A stretch of DNA of 64,000 nucleotides from an uncultured Eubacteriales bacterium (lineage in GTDB: Bacteria; Bacillota; Clostridia; Lachnospirales; Lachnospiraceae): NCBI GenBank assembly GCA_949292785.1, contig CASFBK010000008.1, positions 62,001-126,000 of the forward strand, read 5' to 3'. Of this stretch, positions 27,516 through 35,461 are shown piece by piece (the first letter of the stretch is position 1; each line of letters opens with the position of its first letter). The position numbers and the translations under genes were made by a program. Under the pieces are notes generated by a model. The model was not told the DNA's origin. It was given only the letters and a program-made list of their open reading frames with translations, and did not search any database.

Positions 27516-28688
27516 TTATCCAAGAGAACGAAATTCTCTTTCCTCATAATACTGTCTTATATTCTCTATTCTTTTGGTCTTTGCATAACACTTTCCGTCC
27601 AGATAAACACAGGCTCTTCCATTTTCTTTCGCCCTATAGAGCGCCTCATCTGCTTCCTTTTGCATCTGGGCAAAATCCGTATCTCTTCTTGCATGTCCCC
27701 ACGCAACTCCAATACTCACAGACACAATGGGCAGAAAATTATCTTCTGCCTGCCGGATATTCAGCTTTTCGACATTTTCCTTTAATCCGGCTGCCCGCTT
27801 CAACGCCTCTGATTTTTCGATTTCCGAAAGGCATACTACGAATTCTTCTCCACCTACCCTTGCAGCAAAATCTGCTTTTCTTCTGGTGATTTTACGAATC
27901 TCTTCCGTTACCTGTCGAATACAGTTGTCTCCCTCCAGATGTCCGAAATAGTCATTATACTTTTTAAAATTATCAATATCTATCATCATAACCGCAACCG
28001 TCTTGTTATTGCGTACATATCCCGGCCATATCCGTTCCAGACTTCGTTCCATTCCCCGCCGGTTCAACAGATTGGTCATTGGGTCCATCTCAGACAATGT
28101 CTTTGCGGTATCAATGGCAGTCGCATCTGCTACACGCTGACGGAAATTGTAATAGCTCTGTCTGGAAATAATACAGCACATCAACTGATTGGCTGATAAA
28201 TAAGCCACTGTTTCCATCCCAGGCTTCTGATAACAAATCAAACATACGATAGCTGCTATCTGGATTCCCTGACTTACCAGAAATTCCTTATTATCCCACA
28301 GGGGAACAATGGCGAGTATCGCTGTCATCACCCAATATGACGCCAAGGTGAAGAATGTATTTTCCGCCACAAAAGCTTCTACTAACATCAGCACTGCAAA
28401 AATAATCCAGAACAGATGAAGTTCCATTTGCATGTTCCACTTGCTCCTGCTCGAAAGCCACCGATAAGATATCCATATATACCCACCTGCATATACTTCT
28501 GCCATTATCATAAAAATCCATATCATATAAGGATTTATCTCGTCTGCCTGTGCTCGTAAAATAATGGAACTGACAAAAAAGAGTATAAAAAAGCTGACCG
28601 ATGCTATCAACATCCGTCGAACATTTTCTCTTTGTACACGTCTCACAAAGCCAGAACGTCTTCTCTTCTCCCTTTTCTGTGCTTCCAC
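27516..28688 (-). CDS. Membrane-bound diguanylate cyclase (GGDEF domain)
   Basis: 390 residues. About five to six membrane helices in the first 180 residues (no named sensor recognised), then a GGDEF domain starting at DPMTNLLNRRGME. The active-site loop is GGEEF (279-283) and an inhibitory RxxD site (RKAD, 270-273) sits five residues before it, so the enzyme should make c-di-GMP and be product-inhibited. The start codon is GTG at 28686-28688 with GGG-rich site upstream. An HD-GYP protein at 38.4 kb could be the opposing phosphodiesterase. Confidence 0.9.
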   Translation of the reverse strand: MEAQKREKRRRSGFVRRVQRENVRRMLIASVSFFILFFVSSIILRAQADEINPYMIWIFMIMAEVYAGGYIWISYRWLSSRSKWNMQMELHLFWIIFAVLMLVEAFVAENTFFTLASYWVMTAILAIVPLWDNKEFLVSQGIQIAAIVCLICYQKPGMETVAYLSANQLMCCIISRQSYYNFRQRVADATAIDTAKTLSEMDPMTNLLNRRGMERSLERIWPGYVRNNKTVAVMMIDIDNFKKYNDYFGHLEGDNCIRQVTEEIRKITRRKADFAARVGGEEFVVCLSEIEKSEALKRAAGLKENVEKLNIRQAEDNFLPIVSVSIGVAWGHARRDTDFAQMQKEADEALYRAKENGRACVYLDGKCYAKTKRIENIRQYYEEREFRSLG

Positions 28689-28751
28689 TTTCGTACCCTT
28701 CCCCTTACATTGGCATATTTTACCACAAATTCCATATTATTATAACAATAT

Positions 28752-29828
28752 TTATGAATAATTACAATAAAAAATTTCTCTTATTAAAATATAGGAAAAA
28801 GGTCCCAATGCAAAGCCCCAGATTCCATACAGATTAAGTCCGATATAAACACTTGCAATGACTGCCAACGGATGCATTCCCAGCTTATCTCCCACTAACT
28901 TTGGTTCCAGGATTTCACGTAAAAGACTACATATCGTATAAATTGCTGCATAAATTGCCGCCAGCATATATTTTCCCTGGGTAATCTCAAATATCGCCCA
29001 CGGAACCAATATCGTTCCGGTTCCCAGAAAAGGAAGCGCATCACACACACCAATACCACAGCCTGCCAACAGCGCATAACTGTTTCCGGAAAAATATAAT
29101 CCTGCCACACAAACACCTGAAATAATCAGCATAATGATTAACTGGGCGCGAATATATGCGTCTCCCGCTTCATAAGTACGGCGGCATACCTTTAGTCCGA
29201 CCTTTCCCACCGGATGCTCTTCGAGCCCTTTTCTTATTTTGTGATAATCCCGCAAAATCAGTATGGTACTGATAATGATGATAAAACAGATTCCTACTAA
29301 CAGAAATAAATTTTTCGCATACACAACAGTTCCATCCATAAGTGAGGGCAATATTTTTTCTTCCATCTGACTTTGGATTCTCGGAATATAGGACTCTACA
29401 TTCCTCTGTAACGCTTCCGCCTCGATTCCTGTCACCATTTCCACCTGACCACAGCAATTATCCCAGATTACACTCAGCTGCTTACGATAGATTCCCAGAT
29501 TATCTATCACATGCCGTACCTGCTCCATGAAAGTCTGTAAAAATAGCACAAGCACTACGCCTGTTGCCAACACCAACATTCCTACCAGAATCGTAGATGC
29601 TACTGCCCGCTTTATTTTTATTTTTTTATTCAGTTTTTCTACCAACGGATTTAATAGCTTCGCCAAAAGAAATGCAATAAAAAAAGGAATCACCACGGGA
29701 AGCAGCCAGCGGACACATGCATACACTGCAAGGGTAATTCCTAATATTTTGCCAATCCTGCGCACACTTTCTCTCATTTCACTTTTCATGATTTTAGTAT
29801 GCGCTGCATGGCGTTTTTTATACTTCAC
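28752..29828 (-). CDS. AI-2E/YtvI family membrane protein
   Basis: 358 residues with seven to eight membrane helices, a family pattern including LPVVIPFFIAFLLAKLLNPLVEKLNKKIKIKRAVAS and C-terminal EILEPKLVGDKLGMHPLAVIASVYIGLNLYGIWGFALGP. The family includes AI-2 exporters, Na+/H+ antiporter-like proteins and the sporulation protein YtvI; the last is plausible in a spore former but unproven. Start codon appears to be GTG one base after the upstream stop codon, without a clear ribosome site; a downstream ATG is possible. Likely co-transcribed with the pseudouridine synthase gene. Confidence 0.82.
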   Translation of the reverse strand: MKYKKRHAAHTKIMKSEMRESVRRIGKILGITLAVYACVRWLLPVVIPFFIAFLLAKLLNPLVEKLNKKIKIKRAVASTILVGMLVLATGVVLVLFLQTFMEQVRHVIDNLGIYRKQLSVIWDNCCGQVEMVTGIEAEALQRNVESYIPRIQSQMEEKILPSLMDGTVVYAKNLFLLVGICFIIIISTILILRDYHKIRKGLEEHPVGKVGLKVCRRTYEAGDAYIRAQLIIMLIISGVCVAGLYFSGNSYALLAGCGIGVCDALPFLGTGTILVPWAIFEITQGKYMLAAIYAAIYTICSLLREILEPKLVGDKLGMHPLAVIASVYIGLNLYGIWGFALGPFSYILIREIFYCNYS

Positions 29829-29829
29829 T

Positions 29830-30531
29830 TTATGCCAGTGTTTGAAATACGCTTCCCTGTGGTTCTACCGTAAACTCCATGCTTTTCCCGGTCACCGGAT
29901 GCATAAATGACAACTTCACAGAGCAAAGACCAATGGGCTGATATCCTGCGGCACAGCCTGGATTGTATTTCTTATCTCCCACCAGAGGATGACCTGCGTG
30001 TGCCATCTGTACCCGTATCTGATGATGTCTGCCTGTTTCTAACCAGATTCGCACCAAGGAGCATTCCTTCTTCCTGCCTTTTTCTTCGTCAGAAGAAGCC
30101 TCGTTGCTCACCGCTTCCACCTCATAGGAAAGTCTCGCCTTTTTAGCACCCGTAGTACCTTTTAGAACCACCTTGGAGGTGTTAGTTCTGCCATCCCTCA
30201 GCAAATAGTTTTCCAGCACCCCGGACTTTTCTTCCCAGATTCCCTGTACCACTGCAAGATACTGTTTATCCATCTGCCGCTCTTGTACCTGTCTGCTCAG
30301 TTTCGCCGCGGCGTCTTTGGTTCTGGCAAATACCATAACCCCTTCGACCGGCTGGTCCAGACGATGCACGATAAAAACCTGATTATTTTCCTTTTTTCTG
30401 GTGTAATAATTCCGAAGCAGACTTACCATATCCTGTTGTCCTGCCTTTGGTGTCTGAACCGGAATCCCCGGCAGCTTGTGACATACTACGACTGCTTCGT
30501 CTTCATAAATAATTTGTAACTGCTCCTTCAT
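29830..30531 (-). CDS. RluA family pseudouridine synthase
   Basis: 233 residues. Catalytic motif HRLDQPVEGVMVFARTKDAA (Asp in RLD) and later LETGRHHQIRVQMAHAGHPLVGDKKY are diagnostic of RluA-type rRNA/tRNA pseudouridine synthases. There is no N-terminal S4 domain, so this is the short form. The exact RNA site cannot be assigned. RBS AAGGAGAG; upstream 110 bases are full of palindromes. Confidence 0.9.
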   Translation of the reverse strand: MKEQLQIIYEDEAVVVCHKLPGIPVQTPKAGQQDMVSLLRNYYTRKKENNQVFIVHRLDQPVEGVMVFARTKDAAAKLSRQVQERQMDKQYLAVVQGIWEEKSGVLENYLLRDGRTNTSKVVLKGTTGAKKARLSYEVEAVSNEASSDEEKGRKKECSLVRIWLETGRHHQIRVQMAHAGHPLVGDKKYNPGCAAGYQPIGLCSVKLSFMHPVTGKSMEFTVEPQGSVFQTLA

Positions 30532-30541
30532 ATCGCTCTCC

Positions 30542-30635
30542 TTATGGTATATTTTATATTATACCATAATTGCTTCGCAATATGGTATGGCACCTATGCC
30601 CATTCGGGCGGTATAATGTCTGATGACATTATACC
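30542..30635. repeat. Cluster of interlocking palindromes
   Basis: Three inverted repeats share the core TATGGTAT/ATACCATA: arms 30542-30550 with 30561-30569; ATTGC-TTC-GCAAT at 30569-30581 extended by CCATA/TATGG; and a perfect 11-bp repeat 30610-30620 with 30625-30635 (GGTATAATGTC). On the minus strand TATGGTATAAT occurs twice and could supply -10 elements for the pseudouridine synthase gene. Confidence 0.6.
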
Positions 30636-30642
30636 ATAAACT

Positions 30643-30882
30643 CTAATCAGGTTGTACTGCGTTTTGGGGTCTGCAAAATCTCAAATATTCATCTGCCGCT
30701 TCTATATTCTTTTCTGCCTGCTTTTTGTAATGTCTTACAACAAAAAATGGTAAAAAAAGAATACAAAGAGCCCTGCAAAAAAGCAGCCAAAGTTGTTCTT
30801 CTGCCACAGCTTTTACCTCTGTTGCATATGCGTAATTGTCAAACTGCATTTCTTCATAAAGTTTTGTTTTTTCCAACCTCAT
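30643..30882 (-). CDS. Small single-helix membrane protein, unknown function
   Basis: 79 residues from ATG 30880-30882 with AGAGGTA upstream; an earlier in-frame start exists but lacks a ribosome site. One hydrophobic segment (LWLLFCRALCILFLPFFVV) in the middle, followed by a basic and then acidic tail (AADEYLRFCRPQNAVQPD). No family recognised. It lies just after the sigma factor gene and behind an ECF-type promoter (30935-30960), which makes it a likely member of that regulon. Confidence 0.6.
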   Translation of the reverse strand: MRLEKTKLYEEMQFDNYAYATEVKAVAEEQLWLLFCRALCILFLPFFVVRHYKKQAEKNIEAADEYLRFCRPQNAVQPD

Positions 30883-30934
30883 TACCTCTTTTCTCCGATG
30901 TAACATCGGTTCGTATTTTTGTTTTCAATCATAT

Positions 30935-30960
30935 GACGATTGAATTTACTCTTAAGTTTT
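30935..30960 (-). promoter_or_regulatory. ECF-type promoter P2
   Basis: Minus strand TTTAAAAC (AAAAC at 30956-30960), 17-base spacer, CGTCATA (CGTC at 30935-30938). The same -35/-10 pair and exact spacing occur at 32713-32740 and 35319-35346. The start codon of the small membrane protein is 52 bases downstream. Confidence 0.6.
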
Positions 30961-31000
30961 AAATTTTAAAAACTTTTTCTAAAAAAGTTTCTAAAAAATC

Positions 31001-32548
31001 TTATTCCAATACAACGCCGATATTTTCCATTGCCTGCTCTACCGTACGATAATATATGATGTCTTTTTTCCCCACAGAAGCTTCATCCTCCGCATAGGTA
31101 TAGGTATCTACAACCTTTAAACTTCCTGTTTCTGTGTCACAGGAATAGGAGTCAAATGTATATGTTCCACCAAGGGTTTCCCCTACTAATAGTTTTTTCT
31201 CCGGAAGATAGGTCAGATAAAACCAATCCATGGACTCTGCTATTGCTGCTTCGTTTTCCGTACCGCCTTCCACACTTGCAATCCGCTTCACTTCATCTGT
31301 CACAGTATCATAATAGTAAAGCTCCAACACTTCTGCATCATCCCGAATACAACTGTCTTCCGTTATCATCCATCCAAAGCCTTCCATTCGTTCTCCAAGT
31401 GATAAATACTGAAACGCGTATGGCATTATAACAAGAATCGGCGCATCGCTCCCTTCTACTTCCAACAGGGCATATCCCATTTCCTCTGCATTCCATTCCA
31501 TTGTCTGATATATTTCTCCCTCCGGCTGCCAGTTATTGACAAAAGCCGTATACGCTTCCTTCCACGGTTCCTCTTCCGCTTCTTCCGGTATTTCTTCCTC
31601 AACATTTTCCGTTTCTTCCTGCGGCGTCTCTACCATTTCCTGCGGTTCTTCTTGCAACAATTCATCCTCTGTTGGCGGTTCCTCTTCCTGCTGTGCTTCC
31701 TCTATCACTTCCGGTTCCTCTGTATCACTGGTAAGAGAAGCATAAATCACCGCCGCACCACCGCATACGGCGAGTCCAATGGCAGCTCCTATTACTGCCT
31801 TTTTAATAGTGAGCGCACTCGCCGCTTTTCCAGCTTTTGCAGCTGCTGCTTTGCCTCCACTGACAGGCTGCGATTTCAACAGGGCACTTAACGGTATCGG
31901 TGCTGCCTGCGCAGACATGGAGTCCTGAAGTAACAAATATAAGAAAAATGGAAGGGGAGCCATAGCGTATAGCTTGGTACCTCTTTTTTCCAATTCCAGA
32001 ACCTGCTCCTTAATATTCTTTCTCCCGTAATTCAAACGGCTTTTTACTGTATTTTCGGATACGCCCAGGGTTTCCGCTATTTCCTTTACGCTCATTTCTT
32101 CTACATAGAACATTATGATGCAAAAACGCTGTTCGTCAGACAGGGAACCTATCATTTCCTGCACAAGTCTGCTAGTCTCTTCCTTGTCCAATGCCAGTTC
32201 CGGCTGGGTATCAATTCTATCATCTTCCAGTATTTCTTCCATACTGATGTCTTTCTCTTCTGTCTGCATCTGGGAAAACAACACGATTTTCTTTTTTTTC
32301 AATTCGTCTAATGCTTTTGTTGCTACAATTCTCGAAAACCATCCTGCAAATTTTTCAGCATCCTGTAGCTGCTCCAGGCTTTGAAACGCTTTGATATATG
32401 CATCCTGCAACACATCTAACGCTGCTTCTTCCTGCTTCATATATTTCAAAGCAACATAATAGCTTTTCTGGTAAGTCTGTTGATATAGAAAATTATAGCC
32501 TTCCTCCTTACCATCCTTTGCCAATCCTACTGCTTCTATCCAATCCAT
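31001..32548 (-). CDS. Membrane-tethered ECF sigma factor with extracytoplasmic C-terminal domain
   Basis: 515 residues. Sigma region 2 (about 20-90: LQDAYIKAFQSLEQLQDAEKFAGWFSRIVATKALDELKK) and region 4 (about 125-185: LSDEQRFCIIMFYVEEMSVKEIAETLGVSENTVKSRLNYGRKNI) are intact. A linker and one membrane helix (about 251-271) follow, then a Glu-rich stretch (about 275-330) and a soluble domain of about 180 residues predicted to be outside. This joins a sigma factor and a sensor-like part in one chain, so activity probably requires release or conformational change. RBS AGGAGG overlaps the stop of a 42-residue gene upstream. Confidence 0.82.
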   Translation of the reverse strand: MDWIEAVGLAKDGKEEGYNFLYQQTYQKSYYVALKYMKQEEAALDVLQDAYIKAFQSLEQLQDAEKFAGWFSRIVATKALDELKKKKIVLFSQMQTEEKDISMEEILEDDRIDTQPELALDKEETSRLVQEMIGSLSDEQRFCIIMFYVEEMSVKEIAETLGVSENTVKSRLNYGRKNIKEQVLELEKRGTKLYAMAPLPFFLYLLLQDSMSAQAAPIPLSALLKSQPVSGGKAAAAKAGKAASALTIKKAVIGAAIGLAVCGGAAVIYASLTSDTEEPEVIEEAQQEEEPPTEDELLQEEPQEMVETPQEETENVEEEIPEEAEEEPWKEAYTAFVNNWQPEGEIYQTMEWNAEEMGYALLEVEGSDAPILVIMPYAFQYLSLGERMEGFGWMITEDSCIRDDAEVLELYYYDTVTDEVKRIASVEGGTENEAAIAESMDWFYLTYLPEKKLLVGETLGGTYTFDSYSCDTETGSLKVVDTYTYAEDEASVGKKDIIYYRTVEQAMENIGVVLE

Positions 32549-32559
32549 AACTCATCCTC

Positions 32560-32688
32560 CTAATGTACTTTGTTTTGCCTTATCTTTTTCACTATGTTTT
32601 GAAACAATATTTTTGCCTTTCCCACAGACAAGTAAATATTTTTCAAATCTTTCTTTACTGCCACCTGAAATACCTTTATTTCCTTCAT
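32560..32688 (-). CDS. Small basic protein upstream of the sigma factor
   Basis: 42 residues, missing from ordinary gene tracks because of size. ATG at 32686-32688 is preceded by AGGAGGAAGACGC, a very strong ribosome site. The product is Lys-rich with alternating hydrophobic residues (MKEIKVFQVAVKKDLKNI at the start) and may be amphipathic. Its stop codon overlaps the ribosome site of the sigma gene, 11 bases before that start, so translation is probably coupled. It is the first gene after promoter P1. Function unknown. Confidence 0.6.
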   Translation of the reverse strand: MKEIKVFQVAVKKDLKNIYLSVGKAKILFQNIVKKIRQNKVH

Positions 32689-32712
32689 GCGTCTTCCTCC
32701 TTTCACTTAAAA

Positions 32713-32740
32713 GACGAAGGAAATTCCGGTCAGGTTTTAC
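32713..32740 (-). promoter_or_regulatory. ECF-type promoter P1 (autoregulatory)
   Basis: Minus strand GTAAAAC (AAAAC at 32734-32738), 17-base spacer, CGTC (32713-32716). It lies between the terminator of the upstream gene and the start of the 42-residue gene/sigma operon. Same layout as P2 and P3, so the sigma factor probably reads its own promoter. Confidence 0.6.
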
Positions 32741-32751
32741 AAATCTTAAAA

Positions 32752-32769
32752 CCGGGGAAAAATCCCCGG
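32752..32769 (-). terminator. Intrinsic terminator after the SPKTG surface protein
   Basis: CCGGGGA (32752-32758) and TCCCCGG (32763-32769) around a four-base loop, then TTTTAAG on the minus strand. Confidence 0.75.
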
Positions 32770-32785
32770 CTAAGATTAATACTTT

Positions 32786-34084
32786 TTATTTTTCTGTGCA
32801 AACAGTTCTCTTTTTCATCACAAGCACACTGCTCACTCCTGCCGCCAATGCAATCAGACTCCAGATAAATACCGTGCTTCCTTCTCCGGTTTTTGGGGAA
32901 GTTGCTGCCGCTTCTTCTACAATTATATATGTACTAAAGTGATTTGTGGCAAAGGTCAAATAACCGTTACTTGCTGCCGTATCACATTTTGTCAGTGAAC
33001 CATCCTCCTCCATGCGATAGGTTACAAGCCTTTTTCCATTATCTACACTTAATCCCTCCGGAATCGGGAGCGTAACATTAATATAACCTTTTAACTGATG
33101 AATTGCAACATTTGATGCATCTGCCAGATTCATATCAAAGACTTTAAAGCCCCTAGCACCACTTATTTTCTGTGATACAATTTGAGCTGCCTGATTATAA
33201 ACATCACCGGAAATCAACTCTGTACTTGTAAATTTAGCTCCTAATGGAATGTAGTCCTCTGCTCCAACGATTGAAATCTCTCCGTTTCCTTCTGCAAATA
33301 TTCTGCGCATACCCTGTTCTGTGTCAGAGGTACCACTATTTGAGTTGCCTGAATCATTTGCGTTACCGGAATCATTTGAGGAAGCTGAAACAGTAATTTT
33401 CACATTATAACCATCCACCCTCATTTCATCTCCTGATGCATCATAAGCCCCCTCAACGACAACGGAAGCCCCCGGTGTATTGCAAAGCTCTGCAACATAA
33501 CTATAAATTTCTTTATTTCTGTCTACAAAGGCAATGGCTTCATTACTTGCAAAACTATAGTTGGCAGGTATTAAAATCTCCCAGCCTGTTCCCGAATCTA
33601 CACATTCCTCATTTTCATAATACTCAAAGCTAAAATATGCATGCTTATAGGTGGACGGATAACCATAAAATGTTACATATGCACAATCTGAATACTGATT
33701 GAAATTAGTAACTACATCAAACTTAGTAAACATATTATAATAGGAATAAGAATCTTCCTCATCACACATAACATTCTGGACAGACATTTCCCATCCATTA
33801 TTTGCATCAGCATCTGTTATGGTTCCATTACTGTAGCACTTCTGGTAATTTTCAAAAAAGTTTTCCCAAGTCGTTCCCGCAGGTACATACTGTGTATCCA
33901 CATAGAGACTATTTTCACCCGCAGTATTCACATAAAGGTATGTGATTTCAATTTTGACTTGTTCTTCCGCTTTTACTGTTTGTGCAAACATTGGTAAATT
34001 CAGCATAGTAACTACCATTGCCAAAGTCAAAAGACCTGTAAAAATTTTTTGTAAAATTCCTTTTCCTTGTTTTTCTTTTTTCAT
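32786..34084 (-). CDS. Secreted surface protein with SPKTG sortase-like signal
   Basis: 432 residues. N-terminal signal peptide (GLLTLAMVVTMLNLPMFAQTVKAEE), a mature region rich in Tyr, Asn and Asp, a Ser/Asn/Gly linker around residue 240, and a C-terminal SPKTGE followed by a hydrophobic helix and MKKR: the layout of a sortase substrate, with Ser in place of the Leu of LPXTG. SPKTG is known as a substrate motif of class B-type sortase in Clostridioides difficile. Ligand or role unknown. RBS AAGGAGG. Own terminator downstream. Confidence 0.75.
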   Translation of the reverse strand: MKKEKQGKGILQKIFTGLLTLAMVVTMLNLPMFAQTVKAEEQVKIEITYLYVNTAGENSLYVDTQYVPAGTTWENFFENYQKCYSNGTITDADANNGWEMSVQNVMCDEEDSYSYYNMFTKFDVVTNFNQYSDCAYVTFYGYPSTYKHAYFSFEYYENEECVDSGTGWEILIPANYSFASNEAIAFVDRNKEIYSYVAELCNTPGASVVVEGAYDASGDEMRVDGYNVKITVSASSNDSGNANDSGNSNSGTSDTEQGMRRIFAEGNGEISIVGAEDYIPLGAKFTSTELISGDVYNQAAQIVSQKISGARGFKVFDMNLADASNVAIHQLKGYINVTLPIPEGLSVDNGKRLVTYRMEEDGSLTKCDTAASNGYLTFATNHFSTYIIVEEAAATSPKTGEGSTVFIWSLIALAAGVSSVLVMKKRTVCTEK

Positions 34085-34291
34085 TTTTGAATCCTCCTTA
34101 ATATAGTAATTTCATTGTATGTATCCCCATGAAATCCTTTATATGAATTTTATCATATATATTTTTTATGCGCAATTAATTTTCATGTGCTATATACACA
34201 TTTTTTATTATGTGTTATTTACATGTGTATATTTTTATTCTATTAAGCACTAAAATAATAGTGTAAATATGTACAATAAGCAGGTGATAAT

Positions 34292-34462
34292 ATGAAATTT
34301 CAAATTAAAAAGCAAGAATATGTGAATAGAACTTATCGTATCCCCAAGGAATTGGCAGACCGTTTATCACAGGTTGCACAGCAGGAAGACATTTCTGTCA
34401 ATGAACTTGTAGTCCAAAGCTGTGAATTTGCACTGGATAATCTGAAGGATAAGGGCAAGTAG
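34292..34462 (+). CDS. Ribbon-helix-helix-like small DNA-binding protein
   Basis: 56 residues: a short basic beta-like start (MKFQIKKQEYVNRTYRIPKE) then two helices (LADRLSQVAQQEDISVNELVVQSCEFALDNL). This fits the Arc/MetJ-type ribbon-helix-helix fold, though no family was confirmed. AGGTGATA precedes the ATG. It stands alone, divergent from the SPKTG gene; the 207 bases between them are AT-rich. It may regulate itself or its neighbour. Confidence 0.6.
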   Translation: MKFQIKKQEYVNRTYRIPKELADRLSQVAQQEDISVNELVVQSCEFALDNLKDKGK

Positions 34463-34643
34463 CGTCTCGCTTCTTGCTCATGTTTTTCGTTGTGTATTCC
34501 ATCATTCCTGCTTATGCAATTAAAATATTCCTAAAATTTTCTCCATCAACATTTGTACATACACTCCTCCCAGAAGAGCCAAATAATATATGTCAATTAA
34601 TCTCCACAGCCGCGTTCCCCACCATTCTCTCCAACTGTATTAT

Positions 34644-35282
34644 TCAATTTATCATCCATGCTCCCCATGGCGCTCCCTCTGTGTTACCCGAATAATAAAT
34701 GTGCTGTACCCCCTCAAAAGCGGATTCTTCTATCACTCCGACTCCCGAAGGAAGAAGCAAATCTGCTATGCCTATACAACCATCGAAAGCATGGAACCCT
34801 ATTTGTTTCAGCTTTGTTGAGAACTTTACATCCACCAAGGACACACAATCCATAAAAGCACATTCAGATATAGACTCTACGCCGTCTGGAATTGTGATGC
34901 TTCTTAATCCTTCCTGCATTGCAAAGGCAAACTGACCAATACCTGTAACATCTGCCGGAATAATAGTAGCGCCGCATCCTGCAATCAAATGATTGCTTTT
35001 CTTTTCGATAATGGCATTGCAATTATTTCTACTGTCGTAGTACGGATTGTCCGCATCTACCGTAATATCCTTTAATTGATTGCATCCTGCAAATAAATTT
35101 CCCTGAATACAATTTACTGTTTTGGGAATAAATACGCTTATCAACTTACTGCAACCCGCAAATGCCATAAAAGAGATTTTTGTAACACACTCTGGAATCA
35201 TCAAATGCTCCACTGTTTTATCAGAGATTCCTACCAGATTATTTTCGTCTCTTATCCTAAAATTTCCACATTTCATTTTCAT
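34644..35282 (-). CDS. BspA-type leucine-rich repeat protein (LRR_5)
   Basis: 212 residues of about six BspA-like repeats with the pattern IPxxVTxIxxxAFxGCxxLxxVxIP (for example ECVTKISFMAFAGCSKLIS, DGVESISECAFMDCVSLVD, SGVGVIEESAFEGVQHIYYSG). It has no signal peptide, so it is probably cytoplasmic, unlike the usual surface BspA proteins. Role unknown; such folds mediate binding. RBS AAGGAGGAATGCT. Preceded by ECF-type promoter P3, so probably part of the sigma regulon. The 180 bases after it hold nothing recognisable. Confidence 0.78.
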   Translation of the reverse strand: MKMKCGNFRIRDENNLVGISDKTVEHLMIPECVTKISFMAFAGCSKLISVFIPKTVNCIQGNLFAGCNQLKDITVDADNPYYDSRNNCNAIIEKKSNHLIAGCGATIIPADVTGIGQFAFAMQEGLRSITIPDGVESISECAFMDCVSLVDVKFSTKLKQIGFHAFDGCIGIADLLLPSGVGVIEESAFEGVQHIYYSGNTEGAPWGAWMIN

Positions 35283-35318
35283 AGCATTCCTCCTTACATA
35301 AATGTTTTCTACTCTTAT

Positions 35319-35346
35319 GACGATTGAAATTTATTCTTGGTTTTAA
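35319..35346 (-). promoter_or_regulatory. ECF-type promoter P3
   Basis: Minus strand TTAAAAC (AAAAC at 35340-35344), 17-base spacer, CGTCATA (CGTC at 35319-35322), 36 bases before the LRR start codon. About 35 bases around it also resemble P2, including AATAAATTTCAAT in the spacer. Confidence 0.6.
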
Positions 35347-35360
35347 GATTTATAAAAAAT

Positions 35361-35401
35361 ACAAAAAAAATAAGAGCAAGTAGTTTTTTCTACTTACTCT
35401 T
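35361..35401 (-). terminator. Intrinsic terminator of the two-component operon
   Basis: 12-bp stem with one mismatch (35372-35383 with 35390-35401), six-base loop, then ATTTTTTTTG on the minus strand. Confidence 0.75.
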
Positions 35402-35461
35402 ACTTTCTACACTTTCTATTTCGTTCCTTTTGTTTCTACCACTTTTATATTCTTGTATCGC

